Shown here: positions 10,460-21,006 of the stretch, piece by piece | How the letters are laid out: each line of letters opens with the position of its first letter | Numbering within the stretch: the first letter of the stretch is position 1 | Source of the DNA: Ligula intestinalis | Taxonomy: Eukaryota > Platyhelminthes > Cestoda > Diphyllobothriidea > Diphyllobothriidae | Reading direction: 5' to 3' | Assembly (NCBI GenBank): GCA_036362985.1 | Contig: JAYGXS010000001.1 | Location: forward strand, 54,285,568 to 54,349,567 | DNA: 64,000 bases | Position numbers and translations under genes: made by a program | The notes under the pieces: model-generated | The model's database searches: none | Told to the model about the DNA's origin: nothing | Seen by the model: only the letters and a program-made list of their open reading frames with translations

Positions 10460-12818
10460 CGCGCGCAAGCAGGGCATGCGCTATTTTCCGTATATTAGTC
10501 ACGCGTGCCGCTCACGTTTCGCGCGCCAGTCTGTACGTCGATCATACAGGGAAACAGTGCCGGTGTCACTGTGTCTATTTTTGTCCCCTTTATCATTGAT
10601 GGTAGGCAGCTGTTTCAGACTCGCGATTGACACCTGACGTGACAGCCGGATGTGAATATGCCACGGGGGTTGGGTGGGGTGGGGAAGGGGTTTCACACTC
10701 GCTGACCTAAACCCCTTGACCTACTTTCACTTGAACCCTCCCCCTTTGCTTACGCGCATACTGTCGCGGGCTAGCTCTAAGATTAGATTGAATAGCCTAC
10801 CACATAAATCCCCTCTCTTTGAATCAAACCCTTACAAACTATCATTATGGACAACAGTGATGACGTCAGGCATGCTCTGAACACAAACAACTCGACAAGC
10901 GATGATGGGCTGGTGACTGAAGGTAACGTTGTAAACTTACTTCTTTTCTACTTTATGTTATTCTGTTCAAAATAATAACCTATTTGTAGGTTCTACCTCA
11001 TTAGGTAGAAAAAGAATTAGAGCAGCCGCGAGAACACAAGTTCAAACGAAGGAACAGAAGAGACTTGCCAATGTTAATAGACGTTCGCAAGAAACAAAAG
11101 CAGAAAGACGGCTTCGCCTGGAGACATATACTATGCGTCAGCGATATTGACGCTCCAAAGAAACCGAAGATCAAATGCTGCAAAGAAGACACAAAGATAC
11201 GATTCGCCATCAAACTAATCACTACCAGGAAATCGAAGAGCAAATGCTTCAACGAAGGCGCGAAGACGCGATTCGCCATCAAACTAATCGATCCCGAAAA
11301 ACTGAAGTCCAAACTCCGCAAGGAAGAGCGATAGGTAGGATAAGAGATTCGCAACGTCGGCAAAACGAATTACTTAGACGTAGAAGTGCACGTCTGGCTA
11401 TGCAAGCATCACAAAGAGCGGATCAACGGCCCACCGATGCTGAAAACTCAAGTTCGCAACCACGTCACATACGGTTTGGCGACCCTGGCCCGTTAATTGC
11501 TTCCATGAATGCTCAAGTATGGAACAAAGCCTCACTCAATTACAACCCAAGTTTTTGTAATGCGGGAGATGCAAATGTTTCCATTGGGAAGGTGGTAGAA
11601 GTTTGTGGGCATTATCAGCCGAAAAAATGGTGAAACAAACGGCATGTGCTGGTCCAACGGCAAAGTTCTCCTGCATAACTTCCACCATCCACCAGAAATA
11701 CTCTCAAACATTAGCAAACACAACGGGGCGTTTCAAATGACCTCTTTTGGTGCAAACATTGTTCATAAGGTTGAATTTATGCCAACCTTTAAGATGGAAG
11801 GCCAAGTTTGCGACCGGATTGGATCGTTACTACCTCCTCCTGATGGCGAGCCGAAATTTCTGCAGATATACTTCGTAGAAGACATCAACCTGCAGGCTCA
11901 AACCCGATCCTGAGTTTAACCAGACTTGAAGCATCACATAATATTGTCCTTTCAAGACATGCTACACCAGCACAACAGCTACGTTAACAGTTTTAAGACC
12001 GCTTCGGAGATGCACGCCTCCATTGACTTCACTATTGTCATAGATGCCGATACAAGTCCTCGTGGAGAACATCAACGAAGACTTAATGCTTCCCTATGTA
12101 ACGAGGTGGCCATCATCATGCAGAAACACAGCGTGGCAACAGGGATATTGTCTTGAGAAGGGGATCGATATACTGCAAAGGATATATGAGCTTTGCAATA
12201 CCCTCTCATGCATGTTAATGGTGAAGACAGTTTCCACTTCCATATACTTCAAATAGGCATCCATAAAACAGTCAGTTGTAAAGCCTTCTACTCATCACTT
12301 CAAATCATTGTTCTTTCAATGCCCTGTTGATATGTTTGCCAAAATGGAAACAGAGCGCCTTTGCTATTTCCGCACACACCAGAAAGAACTTCGCGTGGAC
12401 AACTGCATCCACCTTGGAGACAATATCCTTTCTGATGGTGGTAATGATGCTGGTCACGGTCAAAGTTTCATCTTGCCGTCAAGCCACACTGGGTCTCCTT
12501 GCTATATGCATAAGAGAATCCAAGATGCGTTGGTTTACGTTAGACATTTTGGCTGCCCGGATATATTCATTACGTTAACCTGCAACCCATCATGGCCTGG
12601 AATTACTGATGAGCTGCTCCCCGGTCAAATGCCAAAGGATCGCCATTACTTGTCTGCGCGGATATTACAGCTTAAGTTGAAAACCATGATGAAACGCATC
12701 ACAAAATTCAAAATTTTCGGTGACGTTCAGTGTCCTACGTACACCGTAGAGTGGCAGAAGAGAGGACTGCCCCACACTCACATTTTGGTCTGGCTAAAGG
12801 AAAAACTGCACTCTTCTG
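10460..12818 (+). mobile_element. Helitron, 5' part
   Basis: The segment 10480-10690 is GC-rich and matches 57680-57940 in reverse complement, next to Helitron coding sequence at both sites. I therefore read it as the element's 5' end. Coding sequence starts at ATG 10847 and runs into the 100-N gap. The exact 5' terminus (Helitrons start with TC) could not be fixed. Confidence 0.75.
10847..12818 (+). pseudogene. Helitron Rep/helicase polyprotein, N-terminal part, broken
   Basis: Exon 10847-10922, a 67-nt intron (GTAACG...TTTGTAG), then an exon from 10990 that gives an Arg/Gln-rich coiled segment with repeats (HQTN units). TGA stops fall at 11148 and 11631, with frame changes. Next come QVCDRIGSLLPPPDGEPKFL, typical of Helitron N-termini, and the Rep region from 12308 (FQCPVDMFAKME, ALVYVRHFG, FITLTCNPSWP). 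It ends at GLPHTHILVWL, whose HxH is the HUH metal site. The rest is hidden by the gap. Confidence 0.85.
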
Positions 12819-12918
12819 NNNNNNNNNNNNNNNNNNNNNNNNNNNNNNNNNNNNNNNNNNNNNNNNNNNNNNNNNNNNNNNNNNNNNNNNNNNNNNNNNN
12901 NNNNNNNNNNNNNNNNNN
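12819..12918. other. Assembly gap, 100 N
   Basis: A round-number gap that joins Helitron Rep sequence to Gypsy sequence. Open frames drawn across it are artificial. Confidence 0.99.
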
Positions 12919-13452
12919 GGCCATGAGCTGCGACTGCCGGCAGATCTCCACTTTCCGCTAATCCCCGCCGAGGCCATCAACATGGGGGAATATGTCCGAT
13001 CTCTGAAGGAGCGTCTTGTCGTCGCGTACAGGGTAACTACCAAAAATATTCAAACTGCACAACAGCGTCAGAAATCCTACTATGACTTACACGCGGCCGG
13101 GCCGGAGTACCATGTTGGCGACTCTGTGCTTCTGTTCAGACCGCGACCACCCCCCGGGACGTCTAGTAAATTCCACCGACCTTGGCAGGGTCCGTACACC
13201 ATAGTTTTCCAGCCGTCCACCAACACGTTTGTTCTTCGCGACCCACAGAATCCCCACGCCGACGTTTTCACTGTGCATTACAATCAGATGAAACCGGCTC
13301 CTCAGCAGGACGCACTTCCCGGTCCCCCATTATCGCCTGTCCCCCCTGAGTCCCTACCTCCCATTGCACAGACTGTGGAGATAACTTCTACTGACAACTT
13401 AGCCACCAGTGACACTGTGGACAGTGTCTCCTCTAGAGAGGGGGCAATGTAA
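12919..13452 (+). pseudogene. Gypsy-type LTR retrotransposon, integrase C-terminus
   Basis: About 178 open codons after the gap. INMGEYVRSLKERL, then VGDSVLLFRP and FHRPWQGPYTIV form the integrase C-terminal chromodomain-like/GPY-F region, and VHYNQMKP follows. A proline-rich tail ends at TAA 13452. No reverse transcriptase, RNase H or integrase core remains. It sits immediately before a purine tract and an LTR start. Confidence 0.8.
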
Positions 13453-13503
13453 CGATATTTTATCCTTCATGATTCCATACTCCCGCGCATCGACCCACGC
13501 TAC
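13435..13503 (+). mobile_element. Gypsy polypurine tract and truncated 3' LTR
   Basis: The purine tract AGAGAGGGGGCAA (13435-13447) is followed at once by TGTAACG, the expected TG start of an LTR. The stop codon of the polyprotein overlaps the LTR start. The LTR is cut after about 56 bp where the Merlin copy begins. Confidence 0.65.
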
Positions 13504-13567
13504 ATAGGAAGCCAGGCAGACGTATGGGAAATAACCAGGTAAGTACTGTTTCTGCTTAACGAAACGC

Positions 13568-13825
13568 ATGTTAATAACTGAAATTAGTGGACTTAATTTA
13601 ATTAAATTGTTCCTTGAAATCGCTGATAAAATTAATAGGATGGTTTGGGGTAAGGAGCACGAACGGGTGCGCAAATTAAGGACATCCAGCTGGTTTTCTG
13701 TCTTTTCTAGCAGGAACGCGTGGACGCTATCCGGAGAAGCCGATTTTGCAACGGTAGGCAGCCAGACAGACATATCTGGAGCTATCAGGTATGATCCTAA
13801 CTGGGCCTGCGGTAAGCTCGTTTAG
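13568..13825 (+). CDS. Upstream conserved open segment of Merlin element (copy 2)
   Basis: Counterpart of 2039-1758, with EISGLNLIKLFLEIADKIN and GSQTDISGAIR. A related GSQADVWEIT segment with donor GTAAGT lies just upstream at 13510-13545, which suggests an exon duplication inside the element. Function unknown. Confidence 0.45.
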   Translation: MLITEISGLNLIKLFLEIADKINRMVWGKEHERVRKLRTSSWFSVFSSRNAWTLSGEADFATVGSQTDISGAIRYDPNWACGKLV

Positions 13826-14099
13826 TGCGCATTTAGTCTGCCATTATAATCGAAGGTCTAAACAGAAAGATACTGCGTACGCAACCAAAGCAAAAACTAT
13901 GAGCTTTTTTTACCTTCCCACACAGCTTTGGAAGAACGCAAACCACGGAAGCCAATTTTTCGACAGAAACCCCGTCCAATACTCCACCGAACAGCCCACA
14001 GCACGCACAGCCTTGCCTGCCAGTTAACCGACAAAGAAGGTAAGCTGAAAGACGTCTGGGTGTACAGGAACAGAATATAAGGGGGAACATTGTGTGGCG

Positions 14100-15160
14100 A
14101 AAGGGAAGAGGGGCAAGAAGACGACCCAACCAAGATGGTTACGGTCCACCTCGGTTAGTAAGCTTGGCCTACGGGGGGCAGAGTATTTAAGGATGAGTCT
14201 AAAAGTGCACGCGTTTTATACTTAAGCCCGGACCACAGGTCACCGAGGTCCCTACGATTGGGCCAACCGACACCAGACAATAGGCTTCTGCAAACCATCA
14301 ATTCGGCCGAATTGGTGCCCTACCTCCGTAGCAGAAGTCTCCTATCAACGGACTTACGATGCTCTTGCGGTGGACGAATGTCCCTGCAGAAGTATGCGCA
14401 GAACGGAGACGGACAAATCTTCAGGTGCGCTCTGTGCCTCAGCAAACAATTTGTGCCGATGAATTCTATATTTTATGGAAGCCGGTTAACCTTGCATAAG
14501 CTAGCAAATATGTGCCTGGCATTTGTTGCCGGCAGAACGGTACAGGAAGCGGGAGCTGTCTGTGGAGTATCCCTAAAAGCGGCCGTAAACTGGTTTGCAA
14601 TTAGTAGGAACGTCTGTTCCAACACCCTGAACAGGGTAGTTCATCCATCGGTGGACCCGGCATTCAAGTGCAGGTGGACGAGTCGATGATTACCCGCCGT
14701 AATTACAACCGAGGGCGAAAAGTGCGGCAATTTTGGGTAATCGGTATGTACGACACTGTCAAGAGAAGGGCAGTGTGCGAACAACTGAGCAGCCGCTCTG
14801 CGTCGTCCCTCTGCAGTGTCATATGCCGGAGAGTGAAGCACGGCAGTGAAATCGTGACAGACTGTTGGAGCAGCTATAGCAAGCTGAAGACAATGGGTTA
14901 TTCGCATTACACGGTAAACCACACTGAGAACTTTGTGGACCCAATTACGGACAAGCACACGCAAGCCATTGAGGCGTTTTAGAGTCGACTTAAAAGGGGT
15001 CTGCGCCAAAGTGGACCTATTCCAGGAAGGTCCGTTTGGGCACACGTAGAGGAAATCCAATACCGAATGTGGTTTGCCTTCCGAATGAATAAAGTGCCAG
15101 AAGCTTTGGATACTTTCTGCAACCACATAGCTCATCTGTACTCCGTGAATATGACGGAAG
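14100..15160 (+). pseudogene. Merlin transposase, copy 2 (frameshift and nonsense)
   Basis: Near copy of the intact transposase. The zinc ribbon (CSCGG, CALC) and both aspartates (QVDESM, VTDCWSSY) are present. The motif AFWSRLK reads AF-stop-SRLK, and one base is missing shortly before QVDESM. The frame then runs on through the 40-nt intron at 15161-15200. It would not give an active enzyme as it stands. Confidence 0.85.
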
Positions 15161-15200
15161 GTATAAATTTTTCCTACGGCACCTAACCATTACCCAACAG

Positions 15201-15737
15201 AAGCGAAGCTGTGCACCCGAAAACGACTGGCAAACAAAAACCTCAATCCGGTGACTTGCTGCCTCCTGCGGTTAGAGGAAGTGGAGGAGATGAACATGCA
15301 AGTAGATGGCGGAAACGAAGGCGAACCCAGCGGATCGGGTAAGAGTTTAATGCATGTAAAACTATTCACAATATCAGATTATGTAGACAAAAAGACGGTG
15401 CAGTTGGGCGGAACGCCTACGGTTTCCACAGACATAAGGCAATACCCAGCAATCCCAACGCATGGGTCAGGAAGGTTGAGTGATGATGCTGGTGCGGAGT
15501 TGCATAGCTCTCATAAAGGTGAGTTTTAGGAAAGTTTGTCGTAATAGTTTCTTTGTTGCAGGTGCAGTCGAGCAATGCGGCAGCCACTTAACGACTAGCA
15601 AAGAAAGCGAAGATCGCCACGCATCGAAGGAAGGCTGCGTCGGAAGCGACGAGAGAAACATATCAAAATTACCCGGGGGGAAAGTAAAATGGATAGCTCA
15701 TAATTCAGCTCGTAGCATGTGCCGCAGCCGAAACTGA
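15201..15737 (+). CDS. Merlin transposase tail exons, copy 2
   Basis: Two open exons, 15201-15518 and 15562-15737, separated by a 43-nt intron (GTGAGT...TTGCAG). They are preceded by a 40-nt intron (15161-15200, GTATAA...CAACAG). Sizes and positions are identical in copy 1. The frame stays open through LRLEEVEEMNMQVDGG and ends with MCRSRN-stop. No recognised domain. Confidence 0.55.
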
Positions 15738-16779
15738 ACGGCGCAACGGCAAGTTTACTGCAGGCGGGTGGCCGAAAAGAAAAAGAAGCGGAGGAAGCTG
15801 GATCGACGAGAGTCCAATGCAATGAAAGAATAAGAATGCGGATGATGCCACAGGTAAGACAGCTAAGCGAAAGCTATAGTATTTGTAGGCACTCGTGTAG
15901 AAAGAACGAGCCAACCGAAGCCACCGCATGCGGTCGAAGGGGAACGGCTAAACAGTGCGGAAGAAGGCCGTTTGTAAATATTTTTCTGTAAATGTTATTT
16001 TGTGTGAGTAAAAGGAAACACTGAATTACAAGTTTTTGAGGTGTGGGCGAGGAAATAGGACTTCTTCCGTCGGCGTTTTAAAGAGGCTTAGTCCGCGGAT
16101 TATGAAAAGTGTAACCGAGGTGAACTGTTGTGGTAAACCTAAATGACGCGGAGCATGGGGACCGTAATTGAGACGCTAGAAGATCCCTAAGTATGGGACC
16201 GCAGAGTTAGCGGCTACAGCCGAAGCTGTACCAAGAAACGACCGGGAACAAGAGATTCGACCGTACCGATTAACCTGAGAGTAAACTGCACTATTCACTC
16301 ATAAGTTAGTTGGTTAGTAGCCCAAGTTGAATCAGGGGTTCTCACCGGAGTCCAAACGGGGTGCAGTTGGGGAGAGTGAGAAAAGTCGCGACCTTGGCTG
16401 TCTTGAGCCAAAGATTGGGGGGGGGGGGGGCGTGAGTTGGGTGCCTGGGCGGGAACTGCAGACGATCAGATGGTGGCAGGCATGCGGCGAGACGCAACAG
16501 TCGGGACGACAGTAGGGTGTAGGCGAGTCCATCCGGCGTTAATGCTGGTGAATGAGCATAAGTTAGCCACTGAGTTGCTGTGCCAGAGCACAATGAGTCA
16601 CCCGGGGGGGGTGACGTCTCGAGGTAGCAATCGTCAACGGATAGTAACCCAGAAGGACTGGGGGATGGTAGCAGGACCTTGGTGAAGTGGCTCACTGTGC
16701 TTGCAACCTCCCTCGCCTGGTTAGCAAACGTGCAGAGATTCGGTCGGATTGTTCAACCGAAGACTGTACGGCACTCCTC

Positions 16780-17110
16780 ACTCGACCGCGTGGACGGTGA
16801 GGAATAGACAAGTTTGTTGATCGTAGGGATCATGTCCGTTCCCGCTCAGGAACACAATGGCTTCGAGAAAAACGGTCAGTACAAGATAAAGTGGGTAAGT
16901 AGGGCAGAAGCTGAGGGCAAACGGGAAGACGCTCGAGGCACTTGGGAAATTAGGAAGAATGAGACAATGTGCGATGCCGCACCAGGAAACGTCCTAGGTC
17001 AGGAGGTTCAGTCAGATTGTCCTGCAGAAGATCTAACCGCACACCTCAGTCGTCCGCGTGGGTGGAGCGGAATAGACATGGTTGGTGACTATCGGATTAA
17101 GTCCGTTCCG
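16780..17110 (+). repeat. Imperfect tandem repeats, about 255-268 bp period
   Basis: Units share CCGCGTGG, then GGAATAGACA, then GTCCGTTCC and GCTCAG. Marks sit near 16796, 17053 and 17308. Each core lies in a short stem (for example CCTCAC...GTGAGG at 16785-16802). The third unit is partial. Confidence 0.6.
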
Positions 17111-17350
17111 GCTCAGCAAAACGTCTCCCAGAAAGCGGCCGACAAACGATAAAGTGAGGATGAAGGGCAGAGGCGGGCGGCACACGTGATGACGATAGAG
17201 GAACTAGGTAAATTTGGAAGGATGAGTCTATGCGTGATGTCCCTTAGGAACTCTAGCCGGGATAACGTTAACCATGGTAAACGCGCGGACTGCTACATTC
17301 ACTCGTCCGCGTGGACGTGTAGGAGAGCCCGAAATGTGCTCGAGTCACGG

Positions 17351-17510
17351 GATCAACAAATGTAAGCCACCCGAAGGCTACAGTGCAGCATGCTAAGAAA
17401 TGAGCACATGTCATGTGATCCTGAGTTGTGCGATCAGAAACCGTAAGCCACCCAACGATAGTAGTGTAGCACGCCGTGAAATGTTCCAACGCAAAGTAGG
17501 AATACGACGA
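17351..17510 (+). repeat. Two tandem units, 81-bp period
   Basis: GATCAACAAATGTAAGCCAC (17351) and GATCAGAAACCGTAAGCCAC (17432) start two diverged units that continue with a matched GTGNAGCANGC segment. Confidence 0.6.
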
Positions 17511-17882
17511 TAATTGAGAATAACCATCTACTTTCAAAATGTAAGTAGGCTTAATTTTCAAGGCGTCCCAATTTTCGCGCGAAAATGCACGCCTCCATTG
17601 ACTTCACTATTGTCATAGATGCCGATACAAGTCCTCGTGGAGAACATCAACGAAGACTTAATGCTTCCCTATGTAACGAGGTGGCCATCATCATGCAGAA
17701 ACACAGCGTGGCAACAGGGATATTGTCTTGAGAAGGGGATCGATATACTGCAAAGGATATATGAGCTTTGCAATACCCTCTCATGCATGTTAATGGTGAA
17801 GACAGTTTCCACTTCCATATACTTCAAATAGGCATCCATAAAACAGTCAGTTGTAAAGCCTTCTACTCATCACTTCAAAACA

Positions 17883-18782
17883 TTGTTCCTTCAATGCCCT
17901 GTTGATATGTTTGCCAAAATGGAAACAGAGCGACTTTTCCATTTTCGCACACACCAGAAAGAACTTCGCGTGGACAACTGCATCCACCTTGCGTTGGTTT
18001 ACGTTAGACATTTTGGCCGCCCGGATATATTCATTACGTTAACCTGCAACCCATCATGGCCTGGAATTACTGATGAGGTGCTCCCCGGTCAAATGCCAAA
18101 GGATCGCCATTACTTGTCTGCGCGGATATTACAGCTTAAGTTGAAAACCATGATGAAACGCATCATAAAATTCAAAATTTTCGGTGACGTTCAGTGTCCT
18201 ACGTACACCGTAGAGTGGCAGAAAAGAGGACTGCCCCACACTCACATTTTGGTCTGGCTAAAGGAAAAACTGCACTCTTCTGATTTCGACAAATTCATGT
18301 GCGCAGAGTTGCCTGACCGGTCCGTTGACCCTGCTCTGCTTGAAACGATCAAAACTCAAATGGTGCATGACCCATGTGGTCAGGTAAATCCCAACAGTCC
18401 TTGCATGAAGGATGGTAAATCTACCAGGATATATCCCAAGCGATTCCTAGGTGCAACTCAGACTGATGACTATGGTTACCCTCTCTACAGAAGACGAAAA
18501 CCTGAGATTGGTGGATTCAAAGCAGTAAACAATGAAAGGCAAACCGGTGGTGTGGTAATTGATAACCGTTGGATTGTGCCGTATTGTCCCCTACTGTCAA
18601 GAATATTCAACACCCAAATCTACGTTGAATTTCGCAACTCAGCGAAGTCCATAAAGTACGTCTGCAAGTACATCAACAAAGGATCCGATGCCGCCATGCT
18701 CTCTCTCAACCACCGTAACAACGATGATGAGATTACCCAGTATGAAATGGGCAGATACATCAGCAGCAACGTGGCATTCTAG
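17883..18782 (+). pseudogene. Helitron Rep (HUH nuclease) domain
   Basis: 299 open codons: FLQCPVDMFAKME, FITLTCNPSWP, VEWQKRGLPHTHILVWL (HUH histidines), CGQVNPNSPCMKDGKSTRIY, and the catalytic tyrosine segment SIKYVCKYINKGSD (two tyrosines). It starts the rolling-circle reaction by nicking the transposon end. A 37-residue internal stretch is missing compared with the 12308 copy, and a TAG follows VAF at 18780, so it is a relic. Confidence 0.88.
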
Positions 18783-19039
18783 AGAATCTTTGGTTTTGAT
18801 AAACATAACTGTTTTTCGGCCATTGAACACTTAAGAGTCCACCTGGAAAATGGCCAAAAGATTTACTTTACGGAAGGATTCCTCTTTGATCAGCTTCAGA
18901 ATCCTTAAAATACAATTTCGACTGCTTTCTTCAAATTGTGCCAGCAAGATTCACTTGCCCAGACACTTTTGTATATTCAGGTCCCCTCATCCTACACATG
19001 AAATCGAAACAAGTGGGCCCGACGAAAGGTAGGTATTCA

Positions 19040-21006
19040 AGTTGTCGGACATCCGGGCATCAAGTATGATGTGAAAATGGGCAGAATTTATACTCTTAAC
19101 CCCACTCAACAAGAATCCTTCTACTTACGAATGCTACTCCATGGAGTTAAAGGTCCAACATCGTTTGAAGATCTTAGGACGATTGATGGTTATCTCTGTT
19201 CTACCTACAGAGAAGCCTGTGCGAGGCGTGGTCTGCTTCAATATGATTATCAATAGGAGAACACCATTGCTGAAGCTGTCGTTGCTAACGCTCCTTTTCA
19301 ATTACTACGACTGTTTGCGTTCTTGATCAGAAGTCGTGAGTTAAACTGCCCCCATGATCTATGGTTGAAGTACAGAAATGATATTTCGGAAGACTACCAA
19401 CATCAACTACAGTTGCAAAATGCCCATCTTCCCGTAGACTTCAATGCCACCATCTACAACATGACACTCATTCACATTGAAAACACCTTGGTTGAAGTGG
19501 GTGGAGAGCAACTTGAAAGTTATGGATTTCCTCCTTTTGACAGGAGCATTGGGAATCAGCTTCCAACCTTAATTCAGCGGGAACTTTGCTACAATTTTAC
19601 CGAGCTGGCAGCATACGTGGCTCTTCAAAAACCAAGAATGCTGGTCAATCAACTTCACGCATTCAACACTATTATTGACAGTGTCCATAACCGCAGTAAT
19701 GGCGACCACGTTTTCTTTTTGGATGCGCCCGGTGGAACTGGCAAAACGTTCGTCATTTAGATGCTTTTGGCTGAGCTGCGCAAAGAAAGCAAAATTGTTT
19801 TGGCTGTTGCATCAGCTGGTATAGCAGCGACGTTACTTTCCGGTGGCCAAACTGCTCACAGTACCTTCAAGCTTCATCTAAGGTTACCTGATGATGGCAA
19901 CGCAACATGCCACATAAGCAGAGGTAGTGGATCATCTGAATGGTTGAAACGGTGCATAGCTATAATCTGGGACGAGTGTATCATGGCCAACAGAATTGCA
20001 CTGGAAGCGGTAGACAGAATGCTGCGTGATGTCACAGGAAAAAAACATTCCGTTTTGTGGCATCAGAATGGTTTTAGTTGGTGATTTCCACCAGACACTA
20101 CCGGTGATTCAAAGGGCTACCAGGGGTGACCAGGTAAAATTCTGCCTAAAATATTCACCGCTATGGGTAACGCTGAAGACATTTAAACTCACAACCAATA
20201 TGAAAGTTCTCCTGCACAATGCCCATGAAAACGATGGATTCTCTACCAACATCTTGGAGATTGGTGAGGGGAAAATTGACAGCCATGCTACCGGAAACAT
20301 CCCAATTAGTTTGGTTGCAAATTTGCTGAGCAGTGACGAAGATCTGAGAGACAAAGTTTTCCCTGGTCTCCGAAATAACTTTACCGGCGCAAAATGGCTA
20401 TGCGAGCGAGGAATTCTTGTTCCGACCAACAAATTTGTCAATTCCATTAACGACAGAATTAGCCGTCTTCTTCCAGGTGAGGAAAAACTGTACAAATCAT
20501 TCGAAAGACTGTTGGTCCTTCCGACTGTATTAATTATCCAGTTGAATTCCTGAACAGCTTGGAAATATCTGGCCTTCCATCGCACAAACTGGTTATGAAG
20601 GTTGGCGCGCCAATTATGCTGATGAGAAATATTGATACACCGCAGCTATGGAATGGCACTAGGCTAATTGTCAAGTGACTGATATCATACCTTATACAGG
20701 CCACAATTATGACCGGTTGTGCAAAAAAGGAGACTGCTTATATCCCCCGCATTCCTATCGTGCCATCTGACACTCCGTTTAAATTTCCAACGACTTCAAT
20801 TTCCCGTGAAGGTTTGCTTCGCCATTGCCATCAACAAGTCCCAAGGCCAAGCCTTCAGGGTGGCTGAAATTCACCCGAAAGAATCGTGCTTTTCGCACGG
20901 TCAGCTCTACGTTGCGATATCTCGGGTTGGCTCGAAAACCAATTTTTACGTATTGGCACCCAACGGCGTTACGAGAAATTTCGTTTGCCCAGAAGCGTTA
21001 GTCTGA
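19040..21006 (+). pseudogene. Helitron helicase (Pif1/SF1B type), broken
   Basis: Motifs in order: FLDAPGGTGKTFVI (Walker A, about 19716-19757), then an in-frame TAG; AVASAGIAATLLSGG (motif Ia); IIWDEC (Walker B, about 19962); VLVGDFHQTLPV (motif III, after a frameshift near 20045); INKSQGQ with YVAISRVGSKTNFYVLAPNG (motifs V-VI, 20830-20970). This is the Pif1-family helicase fused to Rep in Helitrons, which unwinds the displaced strand. At least one stop and two frameshifts disable it. Confidence 0.88.

Larger units (their letters stand above)
13504..17584 (+). mobile_element. Merlin-like DNA transposon, copy 2, with repeat-rich tail
   Basis: Inverted relative to copy 1. Similarity is proven from 13504 to about 15620, the part shared with copy 1. 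The following 15740-17584 is GC-richer than its surroundings and ends exactly at a 16-bp palindrome (17571-17586), next to Helitron DNA. I assign it provisionally to the same element. The transposase frame is broken by a 1-nt deletion near 14640 and a TGG-to-TAG change at 14981-14983. Confidence 0.65.
17585..21006 (+). mobile_element. Helitron, Rep core to helicase C-terminus
   Basis: Begins abruptly at ATGCACGCCTCC, inside coding sequence, and repeats 12011-12818 almost exactly before continuing to the helicase end. Relative to the first segment it lacks 111 nt (12417-12527, in frame). Together with 10460-12818 it would cover a whole Helitron gene. The 3' hairpin and CTRR end after 21006 could not be identified. 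Confidence 0.8.

Noticed and set aside
12730..13452. Fusion of Helitron Rep to Gypsy integrase in one frame
   Set aside because: The frame runs across 100 N of unknown sequence, so the join is artificial.
16340..16700. Frames around poly-G at 16419-16430
   Set aside because: They are created by low-complexity G runs; no homology and no second copy supports coding.
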